Counted from the stretch's first letter, positions 7,360 through 17,332 are shown. The stretch is DNA of 64,000 bases from Hyphomicrobium_B sp001006785 (GCF_001006785.1 NZ_CDHO01000003.1:1612001-1676000), one strand, 5' to 3'. Notes: generated from the sequence alone by a model not told the origin. Translations and numbers: made by a program.

Positions 7360-8868
7360 TCAGTTCGGCCTCGGCTCGAGACCGTATTCCTGCATTTTAC
7401 GATAAAGTGTCGAGCGGCCGATATTCAACCTCTTGGCGACTTCCGTCATGTGTCCGCGATAGCGGCCGAGCGCCAGGCGGATCATGTCGGCTTCGATCGC
7501 TTCGAGCGAACGGATCTCTCCATCTTCCGCGACGGCCTGAATGCCGAGCGAGCTGCCCGATGCCGTAGACTTTATTTCGACGGTATGCGGCACCGTGTTC
7601 TCCGCGCCGATGAGCGCCGGTCCCGTGTAGGCGGGCTGCTTCTGCACGGCGGCCGGCGCTGCCGGAATCTCCGCTTCGAACCCATCGACGTGCGCGGCGA
7701 TCTGCGGGAACTCCGCGACCGTCAACTCCGGCCCGTCGGCAAGAACGACGGCGCGGAAAATCGTATTCTCGAGCTGACGCACGTTGCCCGGCCACGAGTA
7801 GGCCTGCAGCAGCGCCATGGCCCGCTCGGAAATCGCGGCGACGCGCTTGCCTTCTTCGGCAGCGAAGCGAGCCGCGAAATGGCGTGCGAGTTCCGGAACG
7901 TCGTCGATGCGCTCGCGCAGCGGCGGCACGAAGATCGGGAACACGTTCAAGCGGTAATAGAGGTCTTCGCGGAACTTTCCGTCCTTGACCAGCTGGATCA
8001 TGTCGCGGTTCGTCGCCGAGATCAGCCGGAAGTTGACCTTTACGGGCTTCTTCGATCCGACGGGATCGATCTCGCCTTCCTGCAGCGCGCGCAGAAGCTT
8101 CACCTGCGCGTCGAGCGGCAGTTCGCCGACTTCGTCGAGGAACAGCGTTCCGCCGTCGGCTTCCTGGAATTTGCCGATGCGCTTGTCGACGGCGCCGGTG
8201 AAGGCGCCCTTTTCATGCCCGAACAGAATGCTTTCGACGAGGTTCTCAGGGATCGCGCCGCAGTTGACGGTGATGAACGGACGGCCCGCGCGTTCGCTCT
8301 CGCCCTGGATGGCGCGGGCGATCAATTCCTTGCCGACGCCGCTTTCGCCTTCGATCAGAACCGGAATGGTCGACGCAGCCGCACGCTTGCCGAGCGAGAT
8401 CACGCGCTTCATCGTATCGCCGCGCATCACGAGGTCGCCGAACGTCAGCGTGCCTTCGACCTTCTTCTTGATGCGGTTGATTTCACCCGCCAGCGCTTCA
8501 ATCTTCAAAGCGCTCTTGATCGAAACTTCGAGCCGCTCCGGCGAGGCCGGCTTGACGACGAAATCGACGGCGCCGCGGCGCATCGCGTTGATCGCCGTCT
8601 CGATGGAGCCGTGCGCGGTCTGCACGATGATCGGGGGCATCCCCTGCGCATGACCAACGCGCTCGAGGACGGCCATGCCGTCAACGCCGGGCATGACGAG
8701 GTCGAGGATCACCAGCGCGATCGGGTCGCGTTCCTGGGATTCGAGAATTTGGAGGGCCTGTTCGCCCGAGCCGCAGGTCTTGGTTTCAAAACCGAAACGC
8801 TTGACCGTCTCTTCGAGAATACGACGCTGGGCGGGATCGTCATCAACGATCAGAACACGCTTGGACAT
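7360..8868 (-). CDS. NtrC-type sigma-54-dependent response regulator
   Basis: 502 residues from ATG at 8868 (MSKRVLIVDDD), the natural start of a receiver domain. The receiver (about 1-120) has the acidic pair near the start and phosphoacceptor Asp56 in ILDLVMP. The AAA+ domain (about 150-390) has Walker A GESGVGKE and the GAFTGA loop that contacts sigma-54, so it is an activator of sigma-54 promoters. A linker (about 390-455) leads to a Fis-type HTH (VAKRLNIGRSTLYRK) at the C-terminus. No sensor kinase gene is adjacent, so the partner is unknown. Its position before a cell-wall enzyme is suggestive only. Confidence 0.9.
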   Translation of the reverse strand: MSKRVLIVDDDPAQRRILEETVKRFGFETKTCGSGEQALQILESQERDPIALVILDLVMPGVDGMAVLERVGHAQGMPPIIVQTAHGSIETAINAMRRGAVDFVVKPASPERLEVSIKSALKIEALAGEINRIKKKVEGTLTFGDLVMRGDTMKRVISLGKRAAASTIPVLIEGESGVGKELIARAIQGESERAGRPFITVNCGAIPENLVESILFGHEKGAFTGAVDKRIGKFQEADGGTLFLDEVGELPLDAQVKLLRALQEGEIDPVGSKKPVKVNFRLISATNRDMIQLVKDGKFREDLYYRLNVFPIFVPPLRERIDDVPELARHFAARFAAEEGKRVAAISERAMALLQAYSWPGNVRQLENTIFRAVVLADGPELTVAEFPQIAAHVDGFEAEIPAAPAAVQKQPAYTGPALIGAENTVPHTVEIKSTASGSSLGIQAVAEDGEIRSLEAIEADMIRLALGRYRGHMTEVAKRLNIGRSTLYRKMQEYGLEPRPN

Positions 8869-9217
8869 GGGGCACGCAACTTTACAATAACTGACACTGG
8901 GTGCCGTCTCCCCCTGGCGCCGAACCGGGATTTGACCCAGCTTCTGACATTCGGTGACCGGCAAATAACGCAACAGGGGCGAGAGTGACGTATTTGAGTA
9001 AATGGATCGTTTCCGCGTGCTGCATTTTTTGAGCGAGTTAAAACACCATGAAAAGTGCGCGCTCCGCCCGCTAATCGGCAGCGCGTGTGGCTTCGAAGAC
9101 GGGGACGGCGCCCTGTAAGGCCTTGCGCGCCACGCATCCGATCGCCAAATTTGCCTGCGCGCGGGGGCGTACTGACGCTTCCTCGCTCACGCCACCAGGT
9201 CCCCCGAAAGGAATTTC

Positions 9218-11065
9218 ATGAGCCGCGAACCTTCCCGCAAATCGTCGTCCGCGCTGCGCGCCACAACCAGCCGTTCGACCAAAACGCCGCGGCTTGGCGC
9301 GATGCCGGAATGGGACCTGAGCGATCTTTACGCCGCGCCCGACGCGCCCGAGGTGCAACGCGATTTGAAGGCTGCGGCCAAGGAAGCGGCGCGCATCAAG
9401 ACGGCCTATCAAGGCCGCCTCGCCGACCTCGCGAAAGACGGGGGCAAGCTCGCGGGCGCGATCAAGGACTATGAAAAGCTGTCGGACCTGGTCGGCAAGC
9501 TCGGATCGTACTCGGGACTCTATTACGTGCTCGATCAGACCGATCCGGTACGGGCAAAATTCAACGGCGACGTGTCCGAGGCGCTGACCAAACTCTACAC
9601 GGACCTGATCTTCTTCGAACTCGAGCTGAACCAGATCGACGACGCGACAATGGAAGGCGCGGTCAAACATAAGGACGTGAAGCGCTACAAGCCTTGGCTC
9701 GAGGACCTGCGCAAGGAAAAGCCGCATCAGCTCGATGAAAAGCTCGAACGCCTTTTCACGGAGAAATCGCAGACCAGCCGCAGCGCTTGGAACCGCCTCT
9801 TCGACGAGACGATGTCCGCGCTGAAATTCGACGTCAAAGGCGAGAAAACGCCGCTGACGTTGGAGCCGACGCTGAATTTCCTGTCGAGCCCGGATGAGAA
9901 GAAGCGCAAGGCCGCGTCGGAAGCCTTGAGCAAGGTTTTCAAGGCCAATCTGCCGCTGTTCACGCTGATCACGAACACGCTGGCGAAGGACAAGGAAATC
10001 TCCGATCGCTGGCGCAACTTCAAGGACGTCGCCGACAGCCGCAACCTCGCGAACCATGTCGAAGGCCCGGTCGTCGACGCGCTCGTGACGAGCGTCCGCG
10101 CCGCCTATCCGCAGCTTTCGCATCGCTACTACGCGATGAAGGCCAAGTGGCTCGGCAAGAAGAAGCTCGCGTCCTGGGATCGCAACGCGCCGCTCCCCGA
10201 CAAGCCCGAACGCACGATCACGTGGGCCGAAGCCGAGAAGATCGTGCTCAAAGCCTACGGCAATTTCGCGCCGGAGATGGCGACGATCGCGAAGCAGTTT
10301 TTCGACAAGAACTGGATCGACGCAGCGGTAAAGCCGGGTAAGGCGCCGGGCGCGTTTTCCGCCTCAACGGTCCCGTCCGTGCACCCGTACGTGATGATGA
10401 ACTATCTCGGAAAGCCGCGCGATGTGATGACGCTCGCGCATGAGCTTGGCCACGGCGTGCATCAGTGGCTGGCGCGCGCTCAGGGCCCGCTTCTCGCCCC
10501 GACGCCGCTGACGCTCGCCGAGACCGCATCGGTGTTCGGCGAGATGCTGACGTTCAAGGCCATCCTCGCCGAGACGAAGGATAAGCGCGAACGCAAGGCG
10601 ATGATCGCGGGCAAGGTCGAGGACATGCTCAACACGGTCGTGCGCCAGGTCGCGTTCTACACGTTCGAGCGCAAGGTCCATGAGGAGCGGCGCCAGGGCG
10701 AACTGACGTCCGATCGCATCAACGCCATCTGGCTCGAAGTCCAGGGAGAGAGCCTGGGACCAGCGATCGAACTCAAACCTGGATATGAAGTGTTCTGGAC
10801 GTACGTCCCGCACTTCATCCATTCGCCGTTCTACGTTTACGCTTACGCCTTCGGCGACTGCCTCGTGAACTCGCTTTATGGCCTCTATGCCGAAGCACAC
10901 CCGGGGTTCGTCGCGAAATACTTCGACCTGCTCAAAGCCGGCGGCTCCAAGCACCACTCGGAATTGCTCGCCCCGTTCGGCCTGGACGCCCGCGACCCGG
11001 AATTCTGGAACAAGGGGTTGAAGGTCATCGAGGGCATGATCGACGAGCTCGAAACCATGGCGTGA
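9218..11065 (+). CDS. pepF: Oligoendopeptidase F (M3B metallopeptidase)
   Basis: 615 residues, the usual size. Hydrolyses short oligopeptides in the cytoplasm. The zinc site HELGH is at 408-412, inside AHELGHGVHQW, with the downstream glutamate in ETASVFGEM. The stretch before residue 30 is basic and Ser/Thr-rich and is not a signal peptide. ATG at 9218 follows GAAAGGAA. The gene is flanked by 240 bp and 180 bp of noncoding DNA, so it is probably monocistronic. Confidence 0.92.
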   Translation: MSREPSRKSSSALRATTSRSTKTPRLGAMPEWDLSDLYAAPDAPEVQRDLKAAAKEAARIKTAYQGRLADLAKDGGKLAGAIKDYEKLSDLVGKLGSYSGLYYVLDQTDPVRAKFNGDVSEALTKLYTDLIFFELELNQIDDATMEGAVKHKDVKRYKPWLEDLRKEKPHQLDEKLERLFTEKSQTSRSAWNRLFDETMSALKFDVKGEKTPLTLEPTLNFLSSPDEKKRKAASEALSKVFKANLPLFTLITNTLAKDKEISDRWRNFKDVADSRNLANHVEGPVVDALVTSVRAAYPQLSHRYYAMKAKWLGKKKLASWDRNAPLPDKPERTITWAEAEKIVLKAYGNFAPEMATIAKQFFDKNWIDAAVKPGKAPGAFSASTVPSVHPYVMMNYLGKPRDVMTLAHELGHGVHQWLARAQGPLLAPTPLTLAETASVFGEMLTFKAILAETKDKRERKAMIAGKVEDMLNTVVRQVAFYTFERKVHEERRQGELTSDRINAIWLEVQGESLGPAIELKPGYEVFWTYVPHFIHSPFYVYAYAFGDCLVNSLYGLYAEAHPGFVAKYFDLLKAGGSKHHSELLAPFGLDARDPEFWNKGLKVIEGMIDELETMA

Positions 11066-11247
11066 GTGCCGATTAGGCACGCGGGCGGGAAATTGAGAAA
11101 GCGGGGGAAACGAATCTAAGACCCGGCGTATTGTCAACCTGTCGCAGGCGGGGAGCGGTAGAATTTGTCGCTTCCCATTCACACCCTGTCGGAGTAGACA
11201 CCCCGCCACTTTTGCTGCGTCGCAGCTTTTCGACAGGTTTCGCCTGA

Positions 11248-13158
11248 ATGGCACAACCGCAAGCCTCTCTTCCCGCCGCGGATTTTGGTTCGGCAGAGGG
11301 CCACGACAACAAGAACTTCTGGGCGTTGGCTTTAGGCTCCGTTGGCGTCGTCTTCGGCGACATCGGAACGAGTCCGCTGTACGCCTTCAAGGAAGCGATT
11401 ACGGCAGCGTCGCATCACGGCACGGTGGCCGAGGCGACGCTGGGCGTGCTGTCGCTGATCTTCTGGAGCATGACCTTGGTCGTCACGATCAAGTACGTGC
11501 TCCTGCTGCTGCGCGCCGACAACAAGGGCGAGGGCGGCATGTTCGCCCTGATGGCCCTCGGCCAGACAGTGGCCCGCCGCAGCGCGCCGTTGCTCGGCGC
11601 TCTCGGGATCGCCGGAGCTTCGTTCTTTTACGGCGACGCAGTCATCACGCCCGCAATTTCTGTGCTCTCTGCGGTCGAAGGCCTGCGGCTCATCGCACCG
11701 CAATTCGAGGTTGCCGTCATTCCGGTGGCTCTAGTGGTGCTGACGGGCCTGTTCTGGATGCAGTCCCACGGCACGGCGAGAGTTGCGAGATTTTTCGGGC
11801 CTGTGATGGCGCTGTGGTTCGCCGTGCTGGCGTTGGGCGGCCTGATGCACATCGCCGACAACCTGCACGTCCTGCTGGCTCTGAACCCGCTCTACGGCAT
11901 CGAGTTCGTTTATTCCAACGGCGTGCTCGGGCTGACGGTCATGGGCCTCGTGTTTCTGGCCTGCACCGGCGCCGAAGCGCTTTACGCCGACCTTGGCCAT
12001 TTCGGCCGCCGTCCGATCACGGTGTCATGGCTTTATTTCGTGATGCCGGCGCTGATCCTGAACTACTTCGGTCAAGGCGCGCTCGTCATGAACGACGCCA
12101 ATGCGATCGAAAATCCGTTCTACCGGCTCTATCCGCAATACGCGCTTGTCCCGATGCTGATCCTGTCGACGTTCGCGACCGTGATCGCCTGTCAGGCCGT
12201 CATTACGGGCGCATTCTCGTTGACGCGGCAGGCCATTCAGCTTGGCCTCATCCCACGCTTCGAGATCCGTCACACGTCAGAGAGCGTCGCGGGCCAGATT
12301 TATATTCCCCGCGTCAACTGGATACTTTTCATCTTCGTCGTGATGGTCATCTTCGCGTTCCGCACGTCGTCCAATCTCGCCGCGGCGTATGGTGTGTCGG
12401 TTACGGCCGCGATGGTCATCGACACGCTGATGGCCTTCTTCGTGATCTGGAAGTGCTGGCGGTGGCCGCTCTGGCGCGTCGCCCTGGTCGTCATTCCGCT
12501 GCTGATGATCGAGCAGGCCTTCTTCTCGGCCAACCTGCTGAAGCTGTTCGAAGGCGGCTGGGTGCCCCTCGTCATCGCCGCGATGCTGGCGATCATCATG
12601 TTCAGCTGGGTCAAGGGCACCAAGCTGCTGGCTAAGCTGACGAAACGCAACGAGGCCGATCTCGATTGGCTCGTCCGCAAGCTGGAAGCCAAGCCTCCGC
12701 ACCGCGTTCCTGGAACGGCGGTGTTTCTGACGGGCGACCCTTATGCCGCTCCGACATCGATGATGCACAACCTGAAGCACAATCGCGTCATGCACGAGCG
12801 CAATATTCTGCTCTCCATTCGCACGGTGGAAACGCCGCGCGTCGCGCGTCACGAGCGGATTACGATCGAGCGCGTCTCCGATCACTTCATCCGGATCGTT
12901 GCCCGCTACGGCTTCATGGAAACGCCCAGCGTGCCGAAGATCCTCGAGCACGCCCGCCGCAAGGACTGCAACATCGACATCGGCGCGACCTCGTTCTTCC
13001 TTTCGCGCCGATCCCTGCGCAAGACGCCCAAGTCCGAGTTGCCGCGCTGGCAGGAGCGCCTGTTCATCCTCCTGGCCGCCAGCGCCGAGGATGCGACGAC
13101 GTACTTCCAGATCCCGACCGACCGTGTCGTCGAGGTCGGGACCCAGGTCGCAATCTAA
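11248..13158 (+). CDS. kup: Kup low-affinity potassium uptake transporter
   Basis: 636 residues, typical for the KUP/HAK/KT family of K+/H+ symporters in the inner membrane. The first conserved segment GVVFGDIGTSPLYAF (about 33-47) is the family hallmark, followed by GEGGMFALMAL and about 12 hydrophobic segments up to about residue 455. The C-terminal cytoplasmic domain (about 460-636) has the usual VPGTAVFLTGDP stretch. Rhizobiales often have several Kup paralogues; this one cannot be assigned to a subtype by eye. Confidence 0.94.
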   Translation: MAQPQASLPAADFGSAEGHDNKNFWALALGSVGVVFGDIGTSPLYAFKEAITAASHHGTVAEATLGVLSLIFWSMTLVVTIKYVLLLLRADNKGEGGMFALMALGQTVARRSAPLLGALGIAGASFFYGDAVITPAISVLSAVEGLRLIAPQFEVAVIPVALVVLTGLFWMQSHGTARVARFFGPVMALWFAVLALGGLMHIADNLHVLLALNPLYGIEFVYSNGVLGLTVMGLVFLACTGAEALYADLGHFGRRPITVSWLYFVMPALILNYFGQGALVMNDANAIENPFYRLYPQYALVPMLILSTFATVIACQAVITGAFSLTRQAIQLGLIPRFEIRHTSESVAGQIYIPRVNWILFIFVVMVIFAFRTSSNLAAAYGVSVTAAMVIDTLMAFFVIWKCWRWPLWRVALVVIPLLMIEQAFFSANLLKLFEGGWVPLVIAAMLAIIMFSWVKGTKLLAKLTKRNEADLDWLVRKLEAKPPHRVPGTAVFLTGDPYAAPTSMMHNLKHNRVMHERNILLSIRTVETPRVARHERITIERVSDHFIRIVARYGFMETPSVPKILEHARRKDCNIDIGATSFFLSRRSLRKTPKSELPRWQERLFILLAASAEDATTYFQIPTDRVVEVGTQVAI

Positions 13159-13330
13159 AATGGCCCGATATTGAGGGCCTCTATTCGATCCATGGCCGTT
13201 TTTACCCCACGTTGAGGCCGGACTGGGGGTATGGACCGAAAGTCAGGGGCGCGTGTGACTTGAAGCCTACGATGTCTTCAGGTACCAACCGGATAACAAA
13301 TTTGGCGAACCGCATCTGGGGAGACGAAAC

Positions 13331-13474
13331 GTGAGTGTCGACTATTCAAACGGCCACTCTGCCATGGACTACGCCGAGCATCAGAAAACCTACGCCGGTT
13401 TCCTTCGTTTCGCGAAGTATGCCGTCATAGCCGCGGCGCTTATACTTCTCGGCATGAAAATCTTCTTGGTTTGA
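13331..13474 (+). CDS. aa3-type cytochrome c oxidase subunit IV-like small protein (47 aa)
   Basis: A short gene with GTG start at 13331 behind GGGGAGACGAAAC; an in-frame ATG at 13364 is a weaker alternative. The product has the family core MDYAEHQKTYAGFL (12-25), then FAKYAVIAAALILLGMKIFL, a single transmembrane helix. This matches bacterial aa3-type cytochrome oxidase subunit IV (PF07835), a one-helix accessory subunit. It lies directly before the transhydrogenase genes, an order common in Hyphomicrobiales, though no other oxidase subunit is near. Confidence 0.85.
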   Translation: MSVDYSNGHSAMDYAEHQKTYAGFLRFAKYAVIAAALILLGMKIFLV

Positions 13475-13577
13475 GGCCCATCCGGCCACCCAAGAGAATT
13501 CATGCAGGGCAGGCTCTCGCGGGTTCTGCCCTTTTTGATCCCGGCTTCCGGCCACATCACTTCAATTGGGCTGAGAC

Positions 13578-14720
13578 ATGGTCACGATAGCTGTCACCAG
13601 TGAATCGGCGGACGAACCGCGCATTGCGGTTTCGCCCGATACGGTGAAGAAACTCACCGCTCTTGGCGCCAAGGTGCGTATCGAATCGGGTGCCGGAGCG
13701 AGATCGCGCTTCTCCGATGACGCCTATCGGGCCGCTGGGGCAGATGTCGTAACGCGTTCGGAAGCCATTCACGGCGCGGACATTCTCCTCGCCGTTCGTC
13801 GGCCAAGTATCGAGGATGTCGCCGCATTGAAGCCCGGTGCCATCGTTGCCGCGATGATTGATCCGTACGGAGATCGCTCGGCGCTGGCGGCGCTCGCGGG
13901 CACCGGCGCGACGGTCTTCTCGATGGAATTCATGCCGAGAACGACGCGCGCCCAGTCGATGGACGTGCTCTCCAGCCAGGCGAACCTCGCCGGCTACAAG
14001 GCCGTCGTCGACGGTGCCGCGATGTTCGGACAGGCCTTGCCGATGATGATGACGCCCGCCGGCACCGTGCCGGCAGCGAAGGCGTTCATCATGGGCGTCG
14101 GCGTCGCCGGTCTGCAGGCGATCGCCACGGCGCGCCGCCTCGGTGCGCAGGTGACCGCAACGGACGTTCGACCTGCAACCAAAGAGCAGGTTCAGTCGCT
14201 CGGCGCGAAGTTCATCGCGGTCGAGGACGAAGAGTTCAAGCAGGCGCAGACCGCAGCCGGTTACGCCAAGCCGATGAGCCCGGAATATCAGGCTAAGCAG
14301 GCCGAGCTCGTCGCTCAGCACGTGAAGAACCAGGATCTCGTCATAACGACGGCACTGATCCCCGGCCGCCCGGCGCCGAAGCTCATTTCGCGCGCCATGA
14401 TCGAGAGCATGAAGCCCGGCGCTGTGATCGTCGACCTTGCAGCCGAGCGTGGTGGCAATACCGAGCTGACTGAGCCCGGCAAGACGATCGAGACGCCGAA
14501 CGGCGTCAGGATTTTCGCGCCCCTCAATCTGGCGGGCAGCATCGCCGTCAACGCCTCGAGCCTCTACGCCAAGAACCTCTTGGCCTTCCTCGACGGCACG
14601 ATGTTCGACAAGAAAGAAAAGACGCTGGCGGTCAATTGGGATGACGAGCTGATCAAGGGCACGCTCGTCGCCAAGGGCGGCCAGATCGTCCATCCCAACC
14701 TGCAGACGCAAGCAAGCTAG
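13578..14720 (+). CDS. pntAA: NAD(P) transhydrogenase subunit alpha part 1 (NAD-binding domain I)
   Basis: 380 residues containing only the soluble domain I of proton-translocating transhydrogenase, as in the three-subunit enzymes of Rhodospirillum and relatives. N-terminal alanine-dehydrogenase-like half; RAQSMDVLSSQANLAGYKA (about 119-137) is the conserved RQD-loop region; the Rossmann motif GVGVAGLQAIATARRLGA follows. It hands hydride from NADH to NADP+ bound on PntB, driven by proton entry, and so supplies NADPH. First gene of pntAA-pntAB-unknown-pntB. Confidence 0.95.
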   Translation: MVTIAVTSESADEPRIAVSPDTVKKLTALGAKVRIESGAGARSRFSDDAYRAAGADVVTRSEAIHGADILLAVRRPSIEDVAALKPGAIVAAMIDPYGDRSALAALAGTGATVFSMEFMPRTTRAQSMDVLSSQANLAGYKAVVDGAAMFGQALPMMMTPAGTVPAAKAFIMGVGVAGLQAIATARRLGAQVTATDVRPATKEQVQSLGAKFIAVEDEEFKQAQTAAGYAKPMSPEYQAKQAELVAQHVKNQDLVITTALIPGRPAPKLISRAMIESMKPGAVIVDLAAERGGNTELTEPGKTIETPNGVRIFAPLNLAGSIAVNASSLYAKNLLAFLDGTMFDKKEKTLAVNWDDELIKGTLVAKGGQIVHPNLQTQAS

Positions 14721-14824
14721 AACTCGAGCCGCCGCCGTAAGTCCTTCGCTTTCGCGGCGAGGGCTCGGTCAAGGGCTCAAACGCTACGAAACACGCCGTT
14801 CGAACGATCATTTGGAGTGTCAAA

Positions 14825-15253
14825 ATGCCGAAGGGACCATCTCTCCAGGCGCTTCACCCAACCCCCAAAGGGCGCGCTTTTCTTCCCGCGCTGATCGCGG
14901 CGCTGTTGCTGCCGACCGCGGCCTTCGCATCGGAGGGCGGCGGTCCCGTCAGCCCCGCAGTCTATGAATTCATGGTCTTCGTGATCGCGATCTTCGTCGG
15001 CTACTACGTGGTCTGGTCGGTGACCCCGGCGCTGCACACGCCGCTGATGAGCGTCACCAACGCGATTTCTTCCGTCATCGTCGTCGGCGCCTTGCTGGCT
15101 GTGGGCGTCTCGCTGACGGCCGCCGACAGCGTGGTGGCCAAGATTTTCGGTTTCCTCGCACTGATGATGGCGTCCGTGAACATCTTCGGCGGCTTCCTCG
15201 TCACCAATCGCATGCTCTCCATGTACAAGAAGAAAGACGCCCCGAAGAAATGA
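14825..15253 (+). CDS. pntAB: NAD(P) transhydrogenase subunit alpha part 2 (membrane domain)
   Basis: 142 residues with a basic N-terminus and about four hydrophobic segments (roughly 17-33, 45-63, 75-97, 103-125), matching the PntAB/alpha-2 part of membrane domain II. The tail MYKKKDAPKK is cytoplasmic-type. GGAG precedes ATG 14825. Its stop overlaps the next start by four bases (ATGA), so the next gene is translationally coupled. Confidence 0.93.
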   Translation: MPKGPSLQALHPTPKGRAFLPALIAALLLPTAAFASEGGGPVSPAVYEFMVFVIAIFVGYYVVWSVTPALHTPLMSVTNAISSVIVVGALLAVGVSLTAADSVVAKIFGFLALMMASVNIFGGFLVTNRMLSMYKKKDAPKK

Positions 15254-15804
15254 CCGGGCTTGGCGCGATTTTCCGCATCATTGGCGCGGCCATCGCCTTC
15301 ACGCTGGCGCTGGCCGGCGCAAGCCATGCGCGCGGGCTGAACGATGCCGAGAAGGCGTCGCTGTCGGCGACGGTCAGCGATTTCAACGGTGCCATCAAGT
15401 CCGCCAACATCGACCGCATTTCGCAAACCGTGCCGCCGAGAATTTTCGACCTTCTCGCCAAGAAATCCAATGTCGACGCCGCGGTCATTCGCGAAACAAT
15501 GCTGCAACTCCTGAAATCGGCGATGGACGAAGCTCCGTTCGAGGCGTTCAGCATGGACGTCCAGAACGCAGCGTTCAAAGAGACGCCGCAAGGCGAGCCC
15601 TATGCTCTGATCCCGACCGAGGTTGCGATCGCAATCGATGGCAAGCGCTTCAAAGTCTCGACGCACACCCTGGCGCTGATCGACGGCGAGACTTGGTATC
15701 TCGTGCGGGTCAGCGAACAACAGCAGATCGCGCTTCTGCGCGAAGCTTACCCGAGTTTTGTCGCTGAAGAATTTCCCGAGAGCCGCACGGAGGCGCTGAA
15801 CTGA
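15250..15804 (+). CDS. Uncharacterised exported protein inside the pnt operon (184 aa)
   Basis: Starts in the ATGA overlap with pntAB. The N-terminus has a signal peptide (hydrophobic about 6-25, cleavage probably after ASHA). The mature part is helical at first, then a beta-rich stretch (YALIPTEVAIAIDGKRFKV, then TWYLVRVSE) that ends with a helix; it has no cysteine and no metal motif. I do not recognise the family; an NTF2/SnoaL-like cone is possible from the order of helices and strands. It ends 52 bp before pntB. Tight coupling suggests a role linked to the transhydrogenase in or at the inner membrane, but this is inference. Confidence 0.8.
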   Translation: MTGLGAIFRIIGAAIAFTLALAGASHARGLNDAEKASLSATVSDFNGAIKSANIDRISQTVPPRIFDLLAKKSNVDAAVIRETMLQLLKSAMDEAPFEAFSMDVQNAAFKETPQGEPYALIPTEVAIAIDGKRFKVSTHTLALIDGETWYLVRVSEQQQIALLREAYPSFVAEEFPESRTEALN

Positions 15805-15856
15805 TGCGCACCTCCGCCATGAACTCCGAAATCCCCTGCCGTCAAAGGATACCGTC

Positions 15857-17272
15857 ATGAGCGCCAACGTCGCCGCATTATCCTACCTCGCCGCGGGCGT
15901 GCTCTTCATTCTGGCGCTGAGAGGCTTGTCGAGCCCTGCGACTTCGCGACAGGGCAACCTGTTCGGCATCATCGGCATGACGCTGGCCATCCTGACGACG
16001 CTCGGCCTCGCGGCGCCGACGGCGACATCCTGGATCCTGATCGTTCTCGGCCTCGGCATCGGCGGCTTCATCGGCGCCAAGACGGCGCGCGAAATCCCGA
16101 TGACGATGATGCCCGAGCTGATCGCGGCCTTCCATTCGCTCGTCGGTCTTGCCGCCGTGTTCGTTGCGGCGAGCGCCCTCTACGCGCCGTCGGCGTTCGG
16201 AATTTTGGTCGATCCCGCCAATCCCGCGCTCGGCATCAAGGGTGGCAGCCTGTTCGAAATGGCGCTCGGTGTCGCCATCGGCGCCATCACGTTCACAGGC
16301 TCGGTGATCGCGTTCGCGAAACTGTCTGGACGTATGTCGGGCAAGCCGATCCTTCTTCCCGCGCGCCACCTCATCAATGCGGCGCTGGGCCTGATCCTGA
16401 TTTTCGTAATCTACAGCTTCATCCAGTCCGGCGGATCGGCGTTCCTCTTCTGGCTGATCGTGCTTCTCTCCTTGCTGGTCGGCATCCTGATCATCATCCC
16501 GATCGGCGGCGCCGACATGCCGGTCGTCATCTCGATGCTGAACTCGTATTCGGGATGGGCGGCGGCCGGCATCGGCTTCACGCTCGGCAACATCGCGCTC
16601 ATCATCACCGGCGCGCTCGTCGGCTCGTCCGGTGCCATCCTGTCCTACATCATGTGTAAGGGCATGAACCGGCAGTTCCTGTCGGTCATCGCCGGTGGCT
16701 TCGGCGGTGAGACGGCAGCGGCCGCAGGTGGCGGCGAGCAGAAGCCCGTCAAGCTCGGATCGGCCGAAGACGCCGCCTACGTGCTCGGCAACGCGGGCAA
16801 GGTCATCATCGTCCCGGGCTACGGCATGGCGGTCGCCCAAGCCCAGCACGCCCTTCGCGAAATGGCCGATGCCCTGAAGAAGAAGGGCGTCGAGGTCAAA
16901 TACGCCATCCACCCGGTCGCGGGACGTATGCCCGGCCACATGAACGTGCTGCTGGCGGAAGCCAACGTCCCCTACGACGAGGTCTTCGAGCTGGAAGACA
17001 TCAACAGCGAGTTCTCCCAGGCCGACGCCGTCTACGTCATCGGTGCCAACGACGTGGTCAACCCGGCGGCGGAAGAGGACAAGACCTCTCCGATCTACGG
17101 AATGCCCGTCCTGCAGGTCTGGAAAGCCGGGACCGTGTTCTTCAACAAGCGCTCGCTGGCATCCGGCTACGCGGGTATCGACAACCCGGTCTTCTACCGC
17201 GACAATACCGTCATGGTCCTTGGCGACGCCAAGAAAATGACGGAAGAGATTGTTAAAGCGCTCTCCCATTAG
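15857..17272 (+). CDS. pntB: NAD(P) transhydrogenase subunit beta
   Basis: 471 residues, normal length. About nine transmembrane segments occupy residues 1-260 (membrane domain II), and the NADP(H)-binding domain III fills about 295-471, with the motifs VIIVPGYGMAVAQAQ, HPVAGRMPGHMNVLLAE and VIGANDVVNPAA. AAAGGAT precedes the ATG. With PntAA and PntAB it forms the proton-pumping transhydrogenase. A hairpin follows the stop. Confidence 0.95.
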   Translation: MSANVAALSYLAAGVLFILALRGLSSPATSRQGNLFGIIGMTLAILTTLGLAAPTATSWILIVLGLGIGGFIGAKTAREIPMTMMPELIAAFHSLVGLAAVFVAASALYAPSAFGILVDPANPALGIKGGSLFEMALGVAIGAITFTGSVIAFAKLSGRMSGKPILLPARHLINAALGLILIFVIYSFIQSGGSAFLFWLIVLLSLLVGILIIIPIGGADMPVVISMLNSYSGWAAAGIGFTLGNIALIITGALVGSSGAILSYIMCKGMNRQFLSVIAGGFGGETAAAAGGGEQKPVKLGSAEDAAYVLGNAGKVIIVPGYGMAVAQAQHALREMADALKKKGVEVKYAIHPVAGRMPGHMNVLLAEANVPYDEVFELEDINSEFSQADAVYVIGANDVVNPAAEEDKTSPIYGMPVLQVWKAGTVFFNKRSLASGYAGIDNPVFYRDNTVMVLGDAKKMTEEIVKALSH

Positions 17273-17308
17273 GACCTTCTGCGCGCCGTCCGGGGCTGAT
17301 CTGCAACA

Positions 17309-17332
17309 GGTGTGCAGCCATCGCTGCACACC
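17309..17332 (+). terminator. Hairpin after pntB, possible terminator
   Basis: Perfect nine-base arms GGTGTGCAG (17309-17317) and CTGCACACC (17324-17332) around CCATCG. No T-run follows, so termination is uncertain. Confidence 0.45.

Noticed and set aside
7267..8988. Long open frame on the plus strand opposite the sigma-54 regulator
   Set aside because: It is the mirror of a clearly recognised gene. The Arg/Asp/His-rich translation is typical of antisense reading in GC-rich DNA and matches no protein family.
15878..17329. Long open frame on the minus strand opposite pntB
   Set aside because: Antisense of a complete, well-conserved pntB; composition is that of a shadow frame.
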